Under the pieces are notes generated by a model that had not been told where the DNA came from, searched no databases, and was given only the letters and a program-made list of their open reading frames with translations. Below are positions 47,934-59,800 of a stretch of 64,000 bases of DNA, in pieces. Source of the DNA: Brachionus koreanus (lineage: Eukaryota; Rotifera; Eurotatoria; Ploima; Brachionidae); contig PJRA01000549.1 of assembly GCA_016987375.1 (NCBI GenBank), positions 301,424 through 365,423 on the forward strand, written 5' to 3'. The position numbers were made by a program, and so were the translations under genes. The first letter of the stretch is position 1. Each line of letters begins with the position of its first letter.

Positions 47934-50574
47934 ATGGATCAAGACGGAATTTTTAGTAAGCAATTATCTCAATAAATAAAAAAAGAAAAAAAGTAAATTG
48001 TTGTTTTTTGACAGAAGCTACAGCATACAGCTATCCTAGCAGTTGCGTACAAACAGAGTGCCATCTCATGGTTCAGCCGGACCCCTCGTCCAGCGCCTAC
48101 ATGGCCATCGGCAAGCCCAACTACTACGGCTTTCAAAACGAGTCTTCGCTGTCCTCTTCGTCCTCAACCTCCTCCATCAAAGACGCATCCAACGCGTATG
48201 GCGACATGGACCATAATGCTCGCTCATCCACCATTCTCGTAGACTACTACAACTGCAAAAGTAAGCTAGCTATTCACTTAGTCTCTTCCGGGAAATAATA
48301 TTCTGATTAGTTCTTAATAATTAAGAAACGCTTAGATGATTTCTTGAAAAGCTTTTTACATTTTAAATTGAATTTTTTTCCTAATTAAAATAACAGAATT
48401 CTCTTAGTTAAAAATTCACACCAATCAAAATAGATTCAAATTTATATCTGGCTTGTTTTTTATATAGAGAAAAAAAATCCTATTGGATCTATGTGTATAG
48501 AAAAAATATAATTTTCTAATTTTAATACGCTTGTATATTTCTTTTATTGTCAAAATAATTAATATCGGAAAAAAAAAACAACAACAACATATATATATAG
48601 CTATATATCGTTCAACTATTTGATTTAGTTGACTTGAAATTATTGATTGGAAGAAAAAATAATACATCTACAATAAACTAACTATAAGCGCTAGGTTCCA
48701 AATAAAGCCAAAAATGTTCACACTAAATCCATTTGTATCAGCTGCCCATTACAGATACGGCAAAATAGGTGCTGCTAAATTTAAACAAAATAAATAAAAT
48801 TTTTTTGATTTATTTATTTAATTTTTATTTATTTAAAAGGTCATGGAGGAATAAACCAGCTGGGAGGGGTGTTTGTGAACGGGCGACCGCTGCCGGACAT
48901 AGTCCGACTGCGCATCGTCGAGCTGGCCAAGCAGGGCGTGCGGCCGTGCGACATATCGCGGCAGCTTCGGGTGTCGCACGGGTGCGTGAGCAAAATTCTG
49001 GGCAGGTACTATGAAACGGGCTCAATAAAGCCCGGGGTCATAGGCGGCTCCAAGCCCAAGGTGGCCACGCCGACCGTAGTCGAGGCTATTGCCGACTTTA
49101 AGCGGCAAAACCCTACCATGTTCGCCTGGGAGATCAAGGAACGACTTATAGCCGAGGGCATATGCGATGCAGAGAAGGTTCCCAGTGTCAGCTCGATAAA
49201 CAGGTTTGATTGAGCTTTTGATATGGAACAATGATTTTTTTAATTAAAAATTAATTAATTTTTGAAGAATTGTGCGAAATAGAGCTAATGAAAAAGAACA
49301 TGATGTCAAGGTGAGCAAGTATTGCGAGGATGGCAGCAATTCAGCGACTTACGAGACCAAATCTGAAACAGTTAGAAAAAAATCAAGCAAAAAAAATGCA
49401 AGTCAAAGTGGCGCTTATTTGACACAGAGCTATGCACCGCCAACTCATCTACCATACGACACCAATAATTTACCAATCGATTCAAATGGCTATTCAATAC
49501 AGAATATTCTCAATTTTGCACAACAGTACAACACACCACTCAAAAGTATTAATCTAATTATTTAATTAATTAATTTAAGCAGTCTCATATTTTAATTTGG
49601 CTTATGCAAATTATCAACAACCAAAAACAATTTTTTTAATAATAAAAACATAAATCTCTTAGATTTAATTAAGTCTTAAAAGCACTTAGTAGTCCCTTAA
49701 GAATAAGCTTATCATAGACATCTGTCACATATATAAGGTAGTAATTAGGAAGTTTTTTTTTTTTGACTTTTTTTTATGAACAAAATATTCAATTAAATAA
49801 AAATTTTATTTTTGCTTGATTAATTCATTTAATTATTTTAAGATGAGACAGTTGAAAATGCTGCTATTGCTAGTGATTGTGCCACTAGTGCTATTGATGC
49901 CAGCGGTTTGTCACAAAAGAGCAAAAATTTCATGCTTATGGACTCGTATTTTAATGAGAATCCATGGTATGATTTAACAAATCTAAACGAACTTATGAAA
50001 GTAACTGGACTCGATGAAGCGAACATTAAAGTAAACTATTTAGAGCATAATTAAGCCTAGACATGAAACTTTAAATTTTTCTCTTCTTTTTTTTTTTTTG
50101 AAGCGTCACTTTGAAGCGAAACGAATGAAATGGAATATGCATTCAGATCAATATAATCAGAGTATAAATCAAGCTAATCAATACAGTAATTTAGTCGATA
50201 CATGTAGCAGTTATGGTCAGAGTGTGCAAGTGCATCAGCAACAATTGCTCGGCTCAAGTCAAATGTACGAGCCAAGTCAAAAATCTTATGGTGAAAGCTA
50301 TGCGACAGACATTTACCAGAATGGAATAGTGGCTAATAATGTGGCTTATTCTCAAGTGGCTCGAAGTCAATCGGATTCCTCATCGAATAATAGTAATTCG
50401 CCTCTCTCATCCGCCCCTGCTGCACATTATACGGACTATGGCTATGGCACACATGACCCAAATTGGTCCAGATACATTAATTTTCAATTTTCGACTAACC
50501 GAAACGCTGTGAATTCGTTCAATTCTCATCATTTTGCCAACGGATATCAGATGAAACTTGAGCCAACAAATTGA
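47934..50574 (+). CDS. Pax2/5/8-like transcription factor with divergent homeodomain
   Basis: Six exons: 47934-47955, 48015-48260, 48840-49203, 49268-49545, 49843-50030 and 50104-50574; 1569 nt, 522 aa. The paired domain (about residues 90-215) is nearly identical to the Pax2/5/8 consensus: [57 protein letters not shown] and [13 protein letters not shown]. An octapeptide ([10 protein letters not shown], about residue 285) would bind Groucho. Residues about 320-378 form a homeodomain-like segment: [13 protein letters not shown] as helix 1, and [26 protein letters not shown] as helices 2-3. Its recognition helix has lost Trp48 and Asn51. Vertebrate Pax2/5/8 keep only a partial homeodomain. The C-terminus is Ser/Tyr/Gln-rich and presumably transactivating. 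Exons 2-3 are strikingly GC-rich compared with everything around them. Poly-A signal AATAAA near 50630. Confidence 0.93.
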
Positions 50575-51923
50575 GATTTTTTTTTTTTTTATTTAATGTA
50601 ATTAATTTTTAATTTTTACATATGACGAAATAAAGTTTATAGTCAAGTTTTGTCACAATCATGGTTTATTATATTTAAAAATCCATTTTAAATTGTGTTT
50701 AAAAATTTTTTTTTAGATAAAAATTTAATAGTTTTTTTTTTCATAAATAAAATTTGTTAAAAAATTTTAATTTTTTAATTTTTAATCTTGTTTTAGGAGC
50801 TTAGTTGTGCACAGAATTAAAAAAGGTGCTTTAATCTGATATTAATTTTGTACTGATTAGGAAATCGTGAAGTGTTGCAAATCCTTGAAACTATCAATTT
50901 ATTTTAGCGGATATATTTGTGCTTACACAGCAAAAATCTTAAATTTAATCTTCTTTCAATTAGTCGATTAGCTGAGGAAATTTTCTTATTAATAAAAGAT
51001 TTTGATAATTTAAATTTTAACACAAACAAATAAGTACCTAAAAAATTCTTCAAAATCTGAAAGTACCATAAATACACCACATACAAAAATTAAATTGATT
51101 TCTAAATTATTCTTCATTTTTTGTCTTTCTAGTAGTAATTTGAATGTATCCTTTTTTTTATCACTCTTTTTTTGTTTTTATATAGCGAAAGGAGTCTTAT
51201 TACTGTGAATAATTTCAAAATTTAAAGAAAACTAGAGAACGTAAAAAACTTTATTTTCTTTAAGATATAAATAGCTAAAAACATAAAGTATATGCAATTA
51301 CTGAGCTGAAAAATTTTGAGAAAATAAATAAATGAATCATGGGACATGAAAAAAATTAAATTTTCTTGTTTCAAATAGAAAAAAAAAACAATAAGATAAT
51401 TAAAGTGTCAAAAAATTGAAAACTCTTTTTAAAAACTTCACTTTATTTTATTTGAAAAATAGAGTACCATACTGTTTTATCATTATAAAAGATGTTTTAA
51501 CTCCTATTCTTTTAAACTAGTTCCTTTTTTCTACTTTATATTATTCGTTGAGCTAAAAAGAAGGACTTAATTCCATACTGTGCTGCTCGAGGTTCACCTC
51601 AAATTATTTCAATAATAAATAAAGTTAACAAAACTCTCATCTCATCATAATCTATAAAAGATGTAAAATCTTCTTTTTTTTCATAGATTATTTTATTTCT
51701 AAATAGACCTTGAGTAATAAAACTCACTTCGCTATTGTTCATTTAGAATGGCATATAATTATCGCCTTTGTTATTTTCATGCATTAAATAAAACAAAAAT
51801 ACTGAAGTAAGGAAGAGTTTTATTTTTTGATATTTAATCAAATCAGAACAAAATTGTGTAAATTGAAGCAAATACCAAAAAAAAGAAAATTTGTATTTTT
51901 ACACAAAAATACAAATTTAAGCT
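50575..51923. other. Intergenic, nothing recognised
   Basis: AT-rich DNA between the first Pax gene and a small unidentified gene. No repeat or coding block was found. Confidence 0.4.
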
Positions 51924-52576
51924 TTAAATTTGATCACACTTGTAATTCTTTAACCAAACGCTGAAGCCATAAGTATTGAGCTCCCCAATGTCACGGTTTA
52001 TTTCAAATTCATCAATTGAGTGAAAATATGCGATGAATTCATCAAAACTAGTATCAAGTAGAATTGTTTCAATTTGTTTAACATGTTGCGGATAAACAAA
52101 AAAATGAGTCTGTTTTAATTATAGCTGAAACTATTTATTATTATGTTATTATTAATTAAACACTATTTTAAGTATTTTTGTTTTCTTAAAAATAATTTTT
52201 GTTTTTTAAATATATTATAAGCGATTTGAAATATAGTATTATAAAAATGGTAAATAATATTGTAAATTCCTAGATAAAGTTGATAAAGAGGACCTTTTTT
52301 TTGGATCTTTTGAACAAATAACTCTCCTCATAGTTTTTATATTAGTGATAAAACTTACTCGTTTTTGTAGACAAAACAGCTTTTAATATATCTAATAAAA
52401 AAATTTTTAAAACTGTCTTTGACAGCATCAATTTTTTGATTTTCAAGTAAATATAAGAATATGTCATTATGAAGTATTTGTAGCTTATGCAAGTTAGGAT
52501 GTGAAGCTAAACTAAAGGTAAAGAAGCTATAGCGGATTAAAGACCCAACAAGCAAATAGAAGTGAGTATGAGGCAT
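51924..52576 (-). CDS. Small unidentified gene, model incomplete
   Basis: Exon 1 (52576 to about 52359) encodes MPHTHFYLLVGSLIRYSFFT...NDIFLYLLENQKIDAVKDSF..., with a good donor (GAGTAAGT). A downstream exon (about 52113-51924) encodes THFFVYPQHVKQIETILLDT...FDEFIAYFHSIDEF and ends GFSVWLKNYKCDQI. Both read like real protein, with mixed codons and amphipathic helices. However, the phase of the strong donor does not match the apparent acceptor, so an exon may be missing or the donor differs. I do not recognise the family. Confidence 0.35.
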
Positions 52577-53640
52577 TTTTGCACTTTGCTAAGGTTTATA
52601 ATTGAAAAAGATTGAAAATAAAAGAGGAAAATATTGGCTGAATATTTGCTAAATAAAGACTATTTTTCATAAGCTTTTCTTTCAAATAATCGATGCCTAA
52701 GTTTTAAATATGATAATAACAAAGTTTCTCATAATTTGTCCAGTATTAAGACTAATAGCTTAATTGATACATTTATCTGAGTTTTCAGAAGAATTTATTT
52801 TATGACAGATTTGCCGATTTTTTCATTATTAATGATCTCAAATTGAATTCTTTCATTTATTACTGTTTGACATAAATTGAATACTAAATAAGTTTATTCA
52901 AATCATGTTTGAATATAGTGAATCTAAATTTGAGATATATTTCAAAAATAAGGTGCGTCGCTTTAATCAAATTTTTTTTAGAAAAAAATCTCAAAAAATC
53001 TTTTTTTTTGACAATAAATTCATGACAATATAATCCAATAATTGTTACCTTTAAATAGTATTGATAATCAGCTGATTAATTATATTTTTTTCAATCAATT
53101 TTATTAATATTTTTTCTAGAAAAAAAGATATTTGAATGTTTATATAACAAGAAAATGTTATTTTTTAGACTATGTTGGATTATTTATAATTTCTGAATTA
53201 ATAAATAGAGATTTATACATTGATTTATTTGATAAAAAACTTCATTTAAAATTGAGAAAATAATAATTATTTAATTTATCACTGGTTTTATATTCTCAAA
53301 ATATTTCAAATGATACCTCATATACAAAATATATCCAATTTTGCTAGTTCCAGCAAGACATATTAATTCATAATAATAATTCATTATGAGATCTAAAAAA
53401 TAAATTTGACTTTCAAATAAGGTTTTTTTTTTGATTATAATGACATTTTATTAGGAAGAAAATCAAAAAAAAAAAAATGGTAAAAAAAACCAAAGAAAAA
53501 TATTTTATTTTAGTCATTATTTATTATTTTTACTTTTCATTTTAATTTTATAATTTTTGTACAAGTTTTGATCAAATTTTTGAATAAAACATTAAAAATA
53601 TTAAATTATTAGGCAAAAATAAAAGAAAAATTTACTAGAC
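52577..53640. other. Intergenic, nothing recognised
   Basis: AT-rich, homopolymer-rich spacer without coding blocks or recognised repeats. Confidence 0.4.
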
Positions 53641-53647
53641 CAACGAC

Positions 53648-53961
53648 ACTAGAGAAAATTCATATAGAAGTAAAAGTAGCGAAAATCAAAATAAAACGCC
53701 CAGTTTGTTACAAGGTATCCGAAGCAAAAATAGAAACCAAAACACACATGAGAAGACGTCAAACAACCCAATACCATTACAATAGATTTCAATTAAAAAC
53801 TCTTTATTATTTCATTAATTTTTTATTTTTCTTATTTATTTATTTCATTTATTATTATTATTAAAATATATTTTAGTAAAGAGCCTTGGCCGGTTTGAAT
53901 TGAGACATAGTCCTTCCTTTTGGCCAAAGTAATTGACAGACATAGCACTGTAAACAACGAT
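53648..53961 (-). repeat. Dispersed repeat with conserved hairpin, copy 2
   Basis: Partner of 36452-36662: GACACTAGAG at 53648, and the hairpin block at 53929-53961. On the minus strand the end of this copy also has an open frame, CLQCYVCQLLWPKGRTMSQF, ending KPAKALY and a stop, preceded by a polypyrimidine/AG that resembles a splice acceptor. It could instead be a terminal exon of an unrecognised gene. Confidence 0.4.
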
Positions 53962-54379
53962 CTAAAAAAAAGTGAAAAAAAATTCAACCAAAAATTTGAA
54001 AATTTTAAACTATTATTCTAATTAATTTTGTTGCAAATCACTGATAGAATGAAAAATTTTTCAAAAATTAAATGATAAATAAATTTAAAATATATAAAAA
54101 GTAAAAAAAGAACTCGATAATATAATCGATTATTGAGAATCGGTTTCCAACAGTATCTTTAAAAGGGAATTTTGAAACTAAACAAAAATTTTAAAGAAAA
54201 ATCTCAGTTTATTTAAAAATCTAAGTTTTTTGTAAAAAATCAGAATATTATTTTTACATTATTTTAATTTTTAATTAAGAACTAACTTAAATAAAGATAT
54301 AATTTTAAATTTGGATACTTTACACTAAACTTAAAACTCTAATTTTTCAAAAAGACAAACAGTGGTTTTTAAGGCTATT

Positions 54380-55570
54380 TTTTTTCTGGTTTTTTAATTT
54401 TTTTAAGGGACTGCATCGTGTTTTTTGGATCTCGACTTAAGAATGGGCTGGCATACTTTTTGACCAAAAATTTATTTTCTTTTACCTCATAAAAAACATA
54501 CTTTTTACATGACCATTAAGTCATTTTTGAAAAATTAAATGTGATCTTAAGTCACTGGTCTTGTCATCAAGGCTATGACTTATAGATCTTTTAATTCTCT
54601 TTCAGAATTTACAAGAATCCTGTTTTGCATTTTTTATAGTTTAAGCTTTTATTTTTCTGTCATAGTCAAAAAGCGATCGGATTAGAGTTTTATAGAGGGT
54701 TAAATTGATTCTTAGGGATGAACTCCATTTAAAGCTTTTAATTTTACGAATTAGATTCATTTTTGACGTCTGTTTCTTAATGACGTCTTGTAGATGTGCT
54801 GTGTAGGCAAGTTTTGGATCCAGTTTGATACCTAAAAAGGTTGGATTTTGTTCAAGTGGTACCTCTTATTGTTCAATTTTAACATTTAGCTTGTATTTTC
54901 TTTCGTTGTTTTTTCTAGCACCAGCTCTTGTGAAAGTAGTGTGGCATGTTTTTGTTTTATTTATTTTGAAGCCCCTTTTTTTGCAAAACTCCACGATTTT
55001 GTCAATTGCATTTTGAAGGACACGCTCAATTTCTTTTTTAGAGGTTCTTGTGATCCATATACAAAGGTCATCTGCAAACAGAGCTATTTTTAATTCCTTT
55101 GGTAGACTGTAGGCAATATCACTAAAGAAAAGAATAAATAGGGTCGGTGAGAGACAACTACCTTGAGGGACCCCACATGTTATTGACTTCTCAGATGATA
55201 AGCAACAGTTAAGCAACAAGCTATGGATATTTAGGTCTTTTAATTTGGCTATCATGCCACGATGGGATGTCTTATCAAAGGCCTTCTCCAAGTCGAAAAA
55301 ATAGCTCTGGTTAATTCATTTCGATTGAAGCCATCAACGATCGATTGATTAAATCTAAGAATATGGTCTTGGGTACTTTTGTTTCTCCTGAATCCAGATT
55401 GACTTGGCGGAAGAATCTTTTCTTTTTTTGACCACGTTTGTATTTTAGTGTTGATTATTTTCTCGAGCCATTTCACCAGGCAATTTAAAACCGAAATCGG
55501 TCTGTATGATGTTAAATTGTCAGGTGGCTTATTCTTTGTCAATTTCATGACTATTTTTGATTTTTTCCAT
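54380..55570 (-). mobile_element. Broken non-LTR retrotransposon (LINE) reverse transcriptase
   Basis: On the minus strand the reverse-transcriptase blocks appear in order: SYRPISVLNCLVKWLEKIIN, PSQSGFRRNKSTQDHILRF, LEKAFDKTSHRGMI, CGVPQGSCLSPTLFILFFSD, IALFADDLCIW (the YADD box as FADD) and GFKINKTKTCHTTF, then FLGIKLDPKLAYTAHL. The block order and the GVPQGS...FADD spacing fit jockey/CR1-type LINEs. A frameshift near 55290 splits the domain, a stop follows near 54866, and further stops occur towards 54400. Endonuclease and ORF1 are absent. It is a dead 5'-truncated copy in the spacer between the two convergent Pax genes. Confidence 0.88.
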
Positions 55571-56868
55571 ATTGATGGTATGTATAATAAAACGAATTAT
55601 TTGTTTTATTATTTCTAAAAAGAATTGATTATGACACACCGAGTGGACAAAAACAAGCAAAAAACACTGTTTAAACGTGAGCGTTTGAGCGAAATAAAAT
55701 CAGACGATAAACGAGGGTAAAACAGGAAGGAAAAAAATTATTATTTATGTTTAAAAAAAAGTATAAAGACAAGAATTTAGATAAATTAAGTCATAAATAA
55801 TTAAATCAAATAAAATTCAACATATTTTTTAATAAAGTAGGGTGTTTTTTAAGCGTTTTTAGGTGTTTAAATAGTGTTTATGGGTGTTTGAGATGTTTTT
55901 TATTTGTTTTTTTGAGCATTTTAAGTTTAATTTTATTTTAAGTTTTATTTTGAAATCGTCAAATAAAAAGCTAATTTACTTTTTTGAATCAGAAATGATC
56001 AAGACACTCTCACTCATTTTTGAAACACTAATTCTCTAAACATTAAAATTCGTTTATGACGAACTTCTTGTTCAATTTTCAATTGGTTATTATAAACTAA
56101 AATAATTAGCAGGTCAAATACAAAAATTGTCTTTAGGAAAAAATTAAAATTGATGTATTGTGCGAAAAAAGATGTATTCATCTTGATCACTATTGATATC
56201 ATTTTGATCTGACCTTAGACAATTGAATTTAATTTTTTTTTTCTAGATACTAATCAAATTATGAATATTGCTAAGAGAAGAAAATAAACTCTAATTTAAA
56301 GCCAGTTTGCCGAGAACATTGTTTACCAAGTCCAAAAAGAAAGAGTTGAATATAAATGTCACTTTAAGCTAGAAATTTTATTTTCAAGAAAAAGAAAAAC
56401 CAATTTAACTAGTTTATAGAAAATTATAAAAAATTTTTTTTTTAAATGATTTGCAATATTTATGTGATCAAGCTAAAAAATAAATAATTACATTAAAATT
56501 AATTGATTAAATATAAATATTTTATTTAATTTTAAACAGATAAATTTTTTTCATAAAAAAAAAAAAATAAACTAATAAAAATAAATAATTGATTGTTTAA
56601 TCGATTATAATTCTAAAATTAAAAATTAGAAACTTTCCAATAAGGAATTAGACCGATAGATTAAAATAACGTATAACTAATCATATTAACAACACATATA
56701 TAAAATTAAAAGAAAAAAAATAGTTAAAAATATTAAAAAATTATTATTTTTTAACAATTATCTTTTTCTTGGAAAAATGCTGGACAAAAAAAAGTATTTA
56801 AACATGTGAAATTCTTCGATATTATCAAGTGACCAGCTTTTTTGCCTATTTGATGATATTTGTATCGT
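55571..56868. other. Downstream region of the second Pax gene
   Basis: AT-rich spacer. Around 55845-55910 the unit GTTTTTAGGTGTTT/GTTTATGGGTGTTT is repeated imperfectly four to five times. Otherwise nothing is seen. Confidence 0.4.
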
Positions 56869-59800
56869 TTATCGATAGACTAAATTTTTGGTCTCCACAT
56901 TTGATATTTGATTAAAGACATTGGCTGCTGGCTGAAGTTCAGTAAATGTCGAATTTGCATTAGAACCAGTATTTGACATCAGATTACCACTAATCTGCTC
57001 TGGTCTGAAATGAGCTGGTTTAATTAACAAACAGCCATTATTTGAATCCGAATAACCATTTTGATTTCTAGATTCGGTTTCACTGTTCCTTCCATCTAGA
57101 ATCAAATTTCGCGGGTTCATTGTGCCGTTTTCGTCCACATAATAGACTGCATTGTTATGATTTATGTAATATCCACCCATGTTATTACTGTTTGATGATT
57201 CATTGCTCATTGAAGATTGAGCTCGCTCACAAGCTGCACGCTCTAAAGTAATTTAACTTTAAGAATACATAAATAAAAAAATAAAATCTACAAGTTTTTC
57301 CTATTTACCTTCAGAAATGCTGCTAGTGGCATTTAAGTGCTGAAAATGATTACCATTTAAATTATGTCCATTAACAAAATGAAAATGATTGTGAAAATTT
57401 GCATTTAACTGGCCAGATGATGAATTGGGATGATTGGCACCAGACATGTGATAATTTTCATTGTCCACTAGTAAATTATTCGAATAGTCAGGAAACATTT
57501 TGTCTACAATAGGTGGAGATGTGACCGAATTGTAGTTCGATGATGATCCATTTGAATAGTTTGATTGTGATAAATATTGCTGTTGAAGAATGTGATGATG
57601 ATTAAGATGATGATGATGGCCATGATGCATGTGATGATGATGGCCAGGTCTATCACCTAAATCGTTATTTTTAGGTGAAATTGATCGTCTAATTGAGCGT
57701 TCCTCAAAAAACAAGTTCTAAAATATTAAAATCATTTTAAGTTTTAATTTTTGAAATTTGAAAAAAAAATAAAATAAAATTTTACCGAATTCGACATGTT
57801 GTTATTAGGCTCTAAGTTATTGAACGTAAAGTTGTTATTTTCATTTTGATTTAAATTTTGTTCATTTAAAAGCAAATGATTCATGTAATTTGGATTGTTA
57901 TGGTTCTGTGAAGGCGATGAGTTGATTGGAAACTGGAATGCTTGTTGATTACCGGTCTCTGCGTTGTTGAAAAGATCGTAGTATTGGTGCATATGATTAG
58001 ATGGATTAGTGGGTATCGGTTTGCTGAGCTGGAATTGTAAAATGTTGCTGTCGGTATCGGGGTCGATTTTAGACCGCTTCGAGTGTGGATGAACATGAGA
58101 CAATGGATGATGAAGATGCATGTAATGATGGTCATCACGAGAATCTTCATCATTTTCGTTATTGAATTGAATTAGATGATTATTGATGACATGTGGAGAC
58201 TGGGCTTGCTCGGGACTGTAATTAGGAGCGTAGTATTGTATCAGAGTTTCACTGTTATTCAGTCTGTTTACGGATGTCAGCTGGTTAGGAGCGCGATTGT
58301 TAATGCTTCCGTTGGGCGATTGTATTAACTGACTGAATAAAACATTCGATTTTGGATCATTTATGTCGAACTGTGAGTCGTTTGTTGATGTTGATAAAGG
58401 TTGAAATTGTTCACTAATGGGCGGCAGATTTAGGTTTCCTGTTGGAAATGTGAATATTTGAGAGGATTCGGCCGACGAGTTGGACGATGAGGACGAGAAA
58501 GATGATGGAGTGCACGAAGAGGGTGATGAATTGACTGATAATTGTCCATTGTTAACTAATTTCTTCGGTTTTTTGGCTCCAGATTCGTTCTTTTCACTCG
58601 AGTTATTATTTATGTCTAATTTTGTCTTTTGTTTGCTTCTAACGATTCTATTTTTAAATAGAAATTGATTAAAAAAAAACATAAGTACGAGAGGCTAGAA
58701 AAACCAAAACTAAAAAGTAACCTTATATTTCTTTCTGTATTAAAGTCTTGGTAAATTTTTCTAAAAGTTTAAAAATGGTTGTGTAGATACAACATAAAGA
58801 ACAAAGTCCTATTAATAGTCAATATCCTCTAATGATATAAAATTTTTGAAAGATAGAAAGATTAGTATAACTAAGAGTGAGAGGGGACCTGATTGAAATG
58901 CACAAATTAGTGAATGGAATAGAAAAGGCAAGCTTGGTCAAGAATCTAGTGAATAAATCAGAAAACAAGGGACCAGTCGGAGCGTTAAGAGGAAATAGCA
59001 ACAGAGTCCAGAGAGAAAGTTTCCCAGCTCAAATTAGAAATGATTTTGCGGCTGCAGTAAATGCCAGACACGTATTTTTCTCAAACAGAGTAGTTTCGCA
59101 TTGGAATAAGTTGCCAGAAAATGTAGTGAAATCCAAGCCAACCGCTAACTTTAAAATGGCCTTAGATAAGTTCAATGGAATTGGCTGCTACAGCTCTACA
59201 CGGCCAATTGGTGGTGATGGGCTTAGACAATCTACATGTTAGGTGTCGCAGCAAGAACTACTACTACAAAATTTATACAAAATGCATTACAAAAGAACTA
59301 TTTTATCATAATATTCCTTTGAATGTAGCACTTTAATTTGTAGCATTTTTAAACTTATATTTGAAGTTTTACGAGAATATTTGTTTTTTAGTTTTCACTA
59401 GAATTAAAGATAGAAGTATTCTATTTGAAAAAATTCAATCAAGACATCAAATATTGTTTTATACAAAGTTTTCTTTGGATTTAATAGCTATTTGGTGACA
59501 ATGCAATTTTAAGATAGAAAGAAGAAAAAATTTTTTTAAACAGCAGATTCAATTAGAAATAGAAAGCCCGAGCGGTTTTTTAGACCTTTCTTTAAAAAAT
59601 TGAAACTTTAAATATTTTTTATAATTTTAGTCATATTTTTGATCCTATTCTTTCCTAGTGCATTAATGAGGAGTTGTTCATCTTCTTTTCTATTAGTCTG
59701 TTACTGTATCGAGTTGTTCATCTACACTGCATTTATTAACCAGTCAAAGTCGGTACCCCATTTTTTGATTAAAAGGGTTTAAACATGCGCCACATATTGC

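Noticed and set aside
48769..49025. Arg/Ala/Pro-rich frames on both strands over the Pax paired-domain exon
   Set aside because: Shadow frames of the GC-rich paired-domain exon; no independent support.
57580..57660. His-codon run near 57.6 kb considered as a non-coding ATG/CAT microsatellite
   Set aside because: It is in frame within a Pax exon that sums correctly, so it is a coding His-rich tract.
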